A stretch of 64,000 bases of DNA. Source: Nematostella vectensis. Taxonomy: Eukaryota > Cnidaria > Anthozoa > Actiniaria > Edwardsiidae. The DNA lies in contig NC_064046.1 in assembly GCF_932526225.1 (NCBI RefSeq), forward strand, positions 4,092,001 to 4,156,000. Reading direction: 5' to 3'. Under the pieces are notes generated by a model. It saw only the letters and a program-made list of their open reading frames with translations, was not told the origin of the DNA and did no database searches. Of the stretch, positions 1 through 9,800 are shown one piece after another. The position numbers and the translations under genes are program-made. The first letter of the stretch is position 1. Each line of letters opens with the position of its first letter.

Positions 1-845
1 TTATAAAAAAAAGACTAAACTCAGTTTTAAACTGTCTATCATGTCATTTCATGTTGTGTGGTATCCAAATTTACCCAGAAAAAAGTTATGGGTTTAATAA
101 AGACGGATATTATAATTTCCATGAAAAGACTTAGTAATTATTTTTGTGACAGTTACGGAAACAGATTTTATGATGTTTATGAAATGATGTAATGTCACAC
201 CAAAATACGTGCTCATATTGGAGAAATTTCCCTTGTTAGGTTAATGGGGAATGATGTTAAGTTATAAAAAGATTCACACTTAGATATCACGTGACTTTTT
301 GGGCGGCAAACTGCGCGCTCTGCGGCTTTAGGCGGCAAAATAACAACAAAAAACAGTTTTTATGTTAGAAGGGTTTTTTTGGTTGAAATATCTCTTTTTT
401 TGTCGCCCTCTGGCGTGAATCGAGTAAAAGCTCATGAGACGCGACTCGTCGTGACATCTGCTTGTCAATGGATGTCATATGTTTTGGGGCTGACGCCAAT
501 AGTTAAGAGGCATTTTTGTGATTGGCTGGGGGGGGGGATGCGCAGGCATAGGTATCATATGGAAAAAGCATAGTATTTTAAGATTCGTTAATAAGAAATG
601 CGCACCCCCCTGTGCGTACCCCCCTGTGTAATTGCCTGCCAAATAACCACCGTCCAGGGGAGGGAGAGTATCTACAAACATCATTGGTAATCCTGTGATT
701 CTCCTCGAATGTTTGCTTATTGTTGAAAAGTAGTCGTACATACATCATGTGAAGTTTAACTTTATTTTGTTTTGACAAAAATTTCAAACTCAAGGAGTTT
801 TACATCGGAGTTCTATAATTATCCTGAAAGTGTACCGAAAGACAT
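1..845. other. 5' flank of the NWD-like gene
   Basis: No coding exon is convincing here. Bases about 520-650 (cgcaggcataggtatcatat and onward) match, with drift, the stretch at about 19020-19170 in PNP intron 4, so an old dispersed repeat lies here. The rest is AT-rich unique sequence leading into exon 1. Confidence 0.5.
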
Positions 846-3800
846 ATGGATACTTTACGACGCAGCTTAAGGAAGGTTCGATTTAGGTATGAATCATGTC
901 TTCCAAATTCTGAATAATTTTATATTATTGTTGACTCATTACACACCAGGTCCCATACAATAACCATTATCTTTTGACCTTGTAAAACAGCTTTCAGCAT
1001 AAAACTGCCAAATCTTAGAGCTATAACTACGATTTATAATCACACTTTATGAAAATATCTACTCTTTTTAATGTAAGTATGCTTAGTGAGTCATAAGCTT
1101 GTATATTGGTTTTAACTATATATTCAGCTATATATTGATAGTTTATTTATTAAATCATAAGCTTGTGTATTTGTTTTTCAATGTATATTTAGCTATATAT
1201 TTATGGTTTATTTAGAAAGTCATAAGAGCTTGTATAATTGATTATACCTAGTAATTGAGATTTATATTCGTCCTTTATTCAGGGATACCAAACACGGCAG
1301 CTACCAATCCCTTAACAGGCTTAACGAAGTGGCAGCCACAGAGAACTATGAATCACCGACTAAGGACTTCCAACTCTCTCTCCCAAACTACGAGTCGTCC
1401 ACAAAGGACTTTCACTCAAGCACAGAACTGGTTAAAGAGTCTACGACATCTCTTGAGCAGTTACTGGGCAAAAGACACAAAAAGCCGTCACAAGGGATCA
1501 ACGGAAAGTACTCTGACGGCCGCCGTGTACACTCGCTTGAATTCCTGGATTCTACTGGTGAAAGGGAGGGAAATAATTTGTCACGAAGCACAGGCGCGCT
1601 ATCACCGGGGTCAATAAATGTCGATATTAACCCGATAGCTAAGCATAAAGACGACCCTGGAATGGGGATTCACTCACTTGAACGGGAGCCACGTAGATTG
1701 CAACCGGCTAAACGAGAAAAAGAAAAGTGGAAAAGTGAGCCGATTTTGTCTGAATTCCCGGACGATGAACGCCGCCCAAAGGAAAAAGTCGGCTCATTCC
1801 CCAACGTGTTGCAAGAGCCCGCAGAAGAACGGACCAGCGGTCGTAAACACAGACGTGCCCATGCGCGTGGGGATCCTCAAACGGTCGACGAACTTCGCGC
1901 GCAAGTGTTCATGGGGAATTTGGAGGTTAAGGTTCCGAACACAGATAAGATTGTGCGGATTTTCACCAGTTCTACGTTTACTGGTAGGTGAGGGATGGCC
2001 AGAATTTTCTGAACGAGAAAGGGGTGCGCAGATAGACACCCTGTCCCCATGTATCCGTTTTCGTTTGACAACGCAACTTTTTTGTTGCGGATACGGGTGG
2101 CCTCCACACGGAAACGCGAAAACGATGACCGAAAACGGAACAATTTGAAAACGATACCCTTTCGTAGCCGTGGGGACGGACGAAAACGGAACCTTTCAAA
2201 AAATAACTCAGGTCCAGTCCACTTGGCGCGCGAGTACGCATGTGCGTTTTCGTGGGACGGGTCATATCAAAATGAAAACGCTTCGTGTGGACGCGGATCG
2301 TTTTGAAAAAGGAACAAAAAGGTCGCGGATAACGAATACGTGGGGACCGGGTCCAAGGGTGTATACTGAGAATCCATGTGTCGTAGATCGCAGTGCCCCA
2401 TGGGTATCACATAAATGAGCAAATAAGGAAAAAATCTTTAGGTTTAAGAAATGATTGTATTTTTGTTTGTGTACCTGTTAACAATAATATGGTTTTCAAA
2501 GATCGCGATTCAACCTTTTATACGGCACCCATGAGCCACCGCGGGCTACGACCCGTGGATTCTCAAGTGCAACGTTTTAAATAGGTGTAGATGTCACTCA
2601 AAAAAACCGTTATACAACATTGGATGCTCCAGTCACGCGCAGAATTCTAGACTTATTTTATGGCGTCATTGCTATGACGTCAATGTGCATCTGCCAGTGA
2701 GCATGCGTTTTACTAGTCAATTCAAGTGCGTATTACCATAAATCATTCAGTTCTTTCTCAAATATTAGACTTTTCTCCCGTGGGGGGACTCTTCCTAAAC
2801 AATGTACATATTATGCTCTTCCTATTTCTTAGGATATAAAATTCGCCCCAAGTGCTATCCCTTAGGGTCTTCTGGAAATCTGCTATTCCTTAGGGTATAA
2901 AATTCGCCCCAAGGGCTATCCCCTTAGGGTCTTCTGGAAATCTGCTATTCCTTAGGGTGTAAAAGTCGCCCCAAGTGCTATCCCTTAGGGTGTCTACCAG
3001 AGGACCCGACCCCCCAAAATTACAAATCACACTTCCTGTTAGAGTTTTTAAGACTTTCTGTTTAATCAAATTTCAATCAGGCGTTAATGAATCCCAGAAA
3101 GCTGGTTATTCATTTGTTTTACCTGCTATTCTTAGCGGGGAAAAAACAGAAACCACGCCCATTTTGCTATCCCTTAGGGTTAATATTCTCGATGAGCATA
3201 TGTACAATTTTCTTAGGGAGTGTCCCCCCGGAACTTTTCTCCATATGCATTCTGCCCATGCACCCGTTTTTGCAAAAAAAAAAAAAATCAAACTAGAGAA
3301 TGCTCAATCCGGCCGCTGCTTTATCACGCGGTCTCTCCACCAATCAGAGCATTGTTTCCTTATCACACGATCTCTCCACAAATCAGAGCTTGCAATCTTT
3401 ATCACACAGTCTCTCCACCAATATCGTTGTTTTAGACACGCAAGCTGAGCGCAACACACTGATGGAGCGCGTCTATCCCAAGCTGAAGGAGTTCTGCCAG
3501 GAGCATGGGTACGAGTTCCAGGTAGTTGACATGCGATGGGGTGTGCGTGACGCCAGCACAGATGATCACGCAACCACAGAGCTCTGTCTTCGTGAGCTAA
3601 AAGCATGCCAGAAGCTCTCAACTGGACCCAACTTTGTGGTAAGATAACAATGCGAGGTTTCAATTGACTACAGTGTATATTTGGACTTTTGAAAGGGAGC
3701 CTCTAAAACGCACCCCTCTGCTCCCATCCCGTTTCCAGCCCAAGGACCTGAAGATAGTTAAAGACCATCTTTTATACACTTTTGATTTCTGACTTTTTTT

Positions 3801-6800
3801 TGTCGGTTTTGTCGTTGACCACGTAGAAAGCGCAAAGGATAGGGGAAGTAGGTCCTTTTCCGCGTGTCGTTGACCACGTAGAAAGCGCAAAGGATAGGGG
3901 AAGTAGGTCCTTTTCCGCGTGGGCCCTCGTGAGCCATTTCCTCCCAGGGGCGGCGGAGTGGTCCCATAAGTGGGGGGGAATGGGGGCGAAAGTTTAGGGG
4001 AGGGGTGGGTAGTAGTTTCAGGGGGAGGGGTGGCTGGTGGTTTCAGGGGGGAGGGGTGGGTGTGGTTTCAAATTTTTAAGCGCTATTTATAACGCAGGGG
4101 ATAACCTAGGTTTTTATGCACGGGATTTTAAACTGTTCAACAAATTTGTTGTCGTTTGCTTATGTACCGCTTGGTTTAACAAAACGTTCATATATAAAGA
4201 AACATCCGCTCAGAAAAGTGGGGGGCGCTACCCCCCCCCCCCCCCCACTTTCAAAGGTGAGGGGGGATGGTGCCCCCTGCCCCTCCCCTTCCGCCGCCCC
4301 TGCCTCCCTTCACGCGCCATTCAACGCTGTCTTCTTGCGCTTGTCACGTGGCCTATTCGCCATTCAACGCTGTCTTCTTTCGCTTGTTACGTGGCCTATT
4401 CGCCATTCAACGCTGTCTTCTTGTGCTTGTTACCTGGCCTATTCGCCATTCAACGCTGTCTTCTTGCGCTTGCTAGGCAGGCTCATAGCACAAAGCATCC
4501 GCGTTTCGGAGCTATTAGAAAACAGTTAGGGAATTCTGTGCAGCGCTTCGAGTGACGGACGCTAAGGGGAAACCTTTCGTTCTTTTGTCTCTCTCTCTCA
4601 GACATTCTTTGGACAAAAGTACGGCTTTCGTCCTTTCCCGCCAAAGATCCTCTCCACGGAATACGACAAACTTTACAGCGCTGTGGACAATACCGAAGAT
4701 AAGAAACTCCTTGACGTCTGGTTCAAACTAGACGAGAACGCCGTCCCCCCGGAATACGTGCTTCAGCCAATCAGCTCTCAGTTCCCGGCTTTTGTGGACC
4801 CCCCTAACAAGGAAGCTCGTCGCACGGCCCAGAGGGAATGGTGGGACGTCTACTTGAATCTCCAGAATACATTGCGGGCCGCGGCAAAGAAGGTGCTTAG
4901 TAAAGAGGAGGCCCATAAATACTTCATGTCAGGTAACAGAATATGCGCCTTGTGTGCTTTCAGCTTCCCCTTATCTTCCCACAACTCTTTGCTACGCGCG
5001 CGTGAAACCGAGGTTAAAAAGAAGCTTCGCCAACTGTTTACAATTTTGACGTCTGACCTCGGTTTCATGCGCGCATCGCAAAGAGTTGTGGGGAATGTGA
5101 ATTGGAATATATCTTCTAGAGACACGGGGCGGGTACCCAACGGAAATATCTCCAAATACTTTCCATTACCCTTATTAAATTATCTGGGAGACATTTTTTG
5201 CCAACCAAGACATTTAGTAACATTTTTCCTTTGTATTTCTCTTTTATTTCTCAGTGACTGAGAATGAAATTCGTCATGGAATCATCGAGTCATCGCAGCC
5301 AAATGATAAAGTGCTATGGTTCAAACGTACAATAACCGATATCGGCGACAACATAAAAAGCGAGAAGTCGGCTAAGTTCATCGACATTGTCGAAGTCGCG
5401 AAACGGAAACGAAGTAAGAACTCGCAAGTTCGGGAAGTCGACAAGCCCGCTCAATACCTACTGAAGAATCTTCAAAGTGAGATTCGTTCGACACTCGACA
5501 AATCGAATATCTTTTCTTACGACATCAAGTGGACATCGGAAGGTGTCACACCCGAGGGTAACTTGACACACGGACAGTACCTAGGAAAGCTCTGCACGGA
5601 GTTCTACGATGTCATGAAAAAGAAGATCACAGACGCCATAACAAAGCGAGCAGCAGGCGAAGTCCGAGACAAAGAACATTTATTCCAAGAGGTAGCTCAG
5701 CACGCGACTTTCTGTAACCTAAAATGTGAAAACTTTCACGGGCGAGAGGATATTTTAGAGAAAATTCGCACTTATATCTCGGGCTCCGGTCAAAAGCCAT
5801 TGGTCCTCTATGGAGACTCTGGCTGCGGAAAGACGTCACTGGTTGCCATGACAGCCAAGCTGGTACCGTCGTGGACTGAGTACGAGCCTGTTGTAGTTCT
5901 GCGGTTCCTGGGGACGACTCCTGACTCGTCAAATATCCGTCTTGTTCTTCGCAGCGCTTGCCTTCAGTTATGTAAGGCTTTTGGGACCAGCACTAAAGTA
6001 GTGCCTCAGGTGAGTTATCTACCGGTAGGGGCGTGGTCAGTGGCCTTTTTGGGCCCCTCATATAGGTGCCTTAGAACCGGCGCTTGCCATCAGGGGCGGG
6101 GTCAGTGGCCTTTTTGGAGTCCCTCCTACAGGTGCCTTAGATTCAGTGCTTGCCATCAGGGGCGTGGTCAGTGGCCTCATGGGGCCACTCCTATAGGTGT
6201 CTTAGATTCGGCGCTTGCCATCAGGGGCGTGGTCAGTGGCCTTTTGGGGCCCCTCTATAAGGTGCCTTAGATTCAGCGCTTGCCATCAGAGGCGTGGTCA
6301 GTGGCCTTTTGGGGCCCCTCCTATAGGTGCCTTAGAACCAGTGCTTGCCATCAGCTGCATAATGCCCATGCGAACAGCGCCGGATTACAGGAGAAAAGTA
6401 CAAAATATTTCTGGATGTTTTTTTACACTGCGTTGTATTGAGTAGCGAGGTAGTCTTATGATCAACCGAGCGAAGCCTGGGACGGAGAAATTGCGTCCAC
6501 TGGGTGAGGGAAGGGAAATCCTCGGCGTAAGAGGTGCGTTTTTCAAAAGCTTAAAAAGTGCGTTTTTCACAAGCGTAGAAGGTGCACGTTTCAAAAGGGC
6601 AAGAAAGGTGCATTTTTCAAAGGGTAAAAGGTGCGTTTCTTTTTTCAAAAGCGTAAAAGGTACACGTTTCAAAAGCGTAAAAAAGCGCACGTCCCTAGTG
6701 TATGAAAAATGGGCGCGCAAAGGCTAAAGCGTTAGTTTTTAATAATCTTCATTCCATTATTCCATCTTTTGTCCAAAGGATTACCAAGACTTGCTACGTG

Positions 6801-9800
6801 AGTTTCAAGACCGGTTAAAAATGGCCAAACCAAACCGACCAATTGTAGTGATTCTAGACTCCGCGGACCAGCTCACCACCACTGATGACGCACACCAGAT
6901 GGTCTGGTTGCCAAGGAAACTACCCAAGCACGTGTACGTGCTGGTCAGCACGCTGAAGGATCCGAAGTACGTGTGCTACTCAGCGCTAAAGGTAAGATCA
7001 ACCAGGAGCCTGAGATCAAAGGAAAGATTCTCTTTCCTTTGTCAAAGGTAAGACAAATCGAAAGCCTGAGGTCAAAAGAGAAATTCCTTTCACTGTCAAA
7101 GGTAAGACCACTCAGAAGTCCTGAGATCAAAAGAGAGATTCTCTTTACTGTGAAAGGTAAGACCAATCAAAAGTCCTGAGATTAAAAAAGAGATTCTCTT
7201 TACTGTCAAAGGTAAGACCAATCAAAAGTCCTGAGATCAAAAGAGAGATTCTCGCGAACATTAAAGTGGAAAAAGGAAAACGCGAAATAATTAGGATATT
7301 TTCTCGGATATACGCGCATTTTACTATTACGTACTCATCGGTCTTGTTTGAAATTTTTCCACCTTTTTTTTCAGTTTTACTTTTTTTACGTTTACAGTTT
7401 GCAGTACTCTATTATTATTTTGAGGTCTAGTCATTTTGTTACATTTGGAAAGAGTAAAATATTGTCTTTCTTCCGTTTCAGAAATTACTTCTTGACTCGA
7501 ATTGTTTTGTGGAGGTATCCAGTCTCCCCTCGGAAGTCGCCTGTAACATCCTGACATCTTGGCTCAGCAATGACAACCGCAGGCTCACTGACAGTCAGCG
7601 GAAAATTGTGCTAAATGCGTTTAACCGCTGTCCGCTTCCACTATACCTCAGGCTCGTGTATGACCACGCGGTCACGTGGAAATCTTACACGCCACTCGAA
7701 AAGTCGGTTCTCGAGAAAAACGTACAAGGTACGTGTACATTGTAACTCGCATAGAGGGAAACGGCTACGTGGGACAAAGAAAAAAAATGGCAAGTTTTCC
7801 CAAAATAAGTTCTGGTTAACTTCGGTAAGCTTGAATTTTTGCATAGAGGTTCCTTATAAAGCCAACTTTGCTCGCTAATATCTAAATTGCTATGCCTTGT
7901 CCTTATCTCCCTTTTGTTCCCCCCCTCCCCCACTCACCCAGGCGCGGCCAAAAAGTGGGTCATTTCTTTTGGGTGAATCTTTAAATACAATGCGTTTTCA
8001 ATATTATACCTATGACTGTGCACCCCCTACGTGAAAAGGCTTTATTGGTTTATCTGTGTAGTCTAGAATGGACTTTGGTTTTTTATTGCCCATGTGATAT
8101 TGTGTGAGACACGCTTATCTTTCTCTTCTTCACTAGGTATGATCAAGGCACTGTTCAAGCGCTTGGAGAGGCGTCACGGCACGGTCTTAGTACGACACGC
8201 ACTTGCTTATATCACGGCAGCCAAACACGGTCTGAGCGAGCCCGAGCTCGAAGATATCCTGAGCTGCGATGAGGAGGTCTTGGACGAGGTCTTTCAGTAC
8301 TGGACGCCGCCTGTTAGACGCATACCTCCGTTATTGTGGGCCAGAATACGCGCCGAGTTGAACTCGTACGTTGTCGAGCGTGGTACGGACGGTGCTCGGG
8401 TGGTGACGTGGTATCACCGACAATTTCACGAGGTCGCCACGAAGAGATATCTGACCTCAGATGATATGGACTTGAAGACGGTGCACTCTGTTTTGGCGGA
8501 TTTTTTCCACGGTCGCTGGTCTCAGGGAGCTAAAAAGGATGACGGCAAAGGTGGGCTGAAAAATCGGCACGTGTCCGCCCAACCGTACAAGTTCAGCCCG
8601 ACCGTATACAACCTGAGAAAGTTGAACGAACTTCCTTATCACCTCATTAACTCGAACGATGTCGAGAAACTAAAGCAGCACGCCTTGTGTAATCTCGAGT
8701 TTTTGTCGAGTAAGCTAAGCGCGACGTCGCCACGACACCTTCTCGAAGACTTCGCGGACGCGCTCGGGGTCTTTCCGGCAGACAAGGACATTAAACTCGT
8801 CTGCGAGACCTTACAGCTGTCACGTGACGCTCTGACAATATCCGCTGACCAACTTCCGGCTCAACTAATCGGCCGTCTCTCCTCGCCTCGTTCCCCCTCG
8901 GACGTTATCGCGCGGTTGCTAAGACAAGCGCATCATCCAATCAACGCCTCGTTCATCCCAAACATTGCGTGTCTTACTCGGCCTGGTGGAAAACTTGTTC
9001 ACTCGTTACCAGGCCTCTACGGCTCGCTTGTTCTTAGCAAAGACAGTTCCAGGGCGCTTTCTGGAACACTCGGTAAGGTATTAAAATTATGGGATGTTCT
9101 GAGTGGACACGTATTGAAGTCCATTGAGACATCTTCCGAGGTTGGACAGATTGCGTTTTATTCCGATGAGAAATACGCTGTAGCGTCGCTCCGGGGGGCG
9201 ATCCAGTCGTGGGATCTCAACACAGGTAAGATGGAGAATGATCTAGAAGGAGCAACGCCCCCGGCGCCCATCACGATTGCAGGGGATCATGGGAATATCC
9301 TCGTCGCTATTCTGGACACGTTTGTTAAGATTGTTGATCTTTCGAAGCGATGCCAGCTCAAGAGATTCGAAGACGAGGACTACGTTCACGACAGAATTGC
9401 GAGCCTGAAAAACCACGTCGCCTTCGCGAGCTCTTCCGAACGCTACGTTCGAGTCTTCGACTTGTCAAACCTCGAGCTCCCGAAAACGATCGAAGCGTTC
9501 GGAGCCGACTCGCCCGACGTCGTAAGCACGTTAATCCTTAGTCCTTTCAACGACGGTCAACTTATTGTATCATCACAGAAGTCCTTCAACCTAAGGGTGT
9601 TCGACCTGGGGTCCTTGAATTGCCTGCACGTGCTGGGCCCTGATATTCTGTACCCTGCCGTGACCGGGGATGGTCGGTTCATGCTTTGCGCCAATTGCTA
9701 TAACGACGTTAGTGTTTGGAATGTGGAGACTGCGACCAAGGAGCGAAACGTGATCAGGCACCCGCCCACCACCGCCATCACGCACATCGTCACTAATGAC

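Noticed and set aside
1678-2148. 156-codon ORF overlapping NWD exon 2
   Set aside because: It is in another frame of a well-supported exon and continues into the intron and the MITE; composition is not protein-like.
3304-3663. Minus-strand 119-codon ORF
   Set aside because: Antisense of NWD exon 3 and the adjacent tandem repeat.
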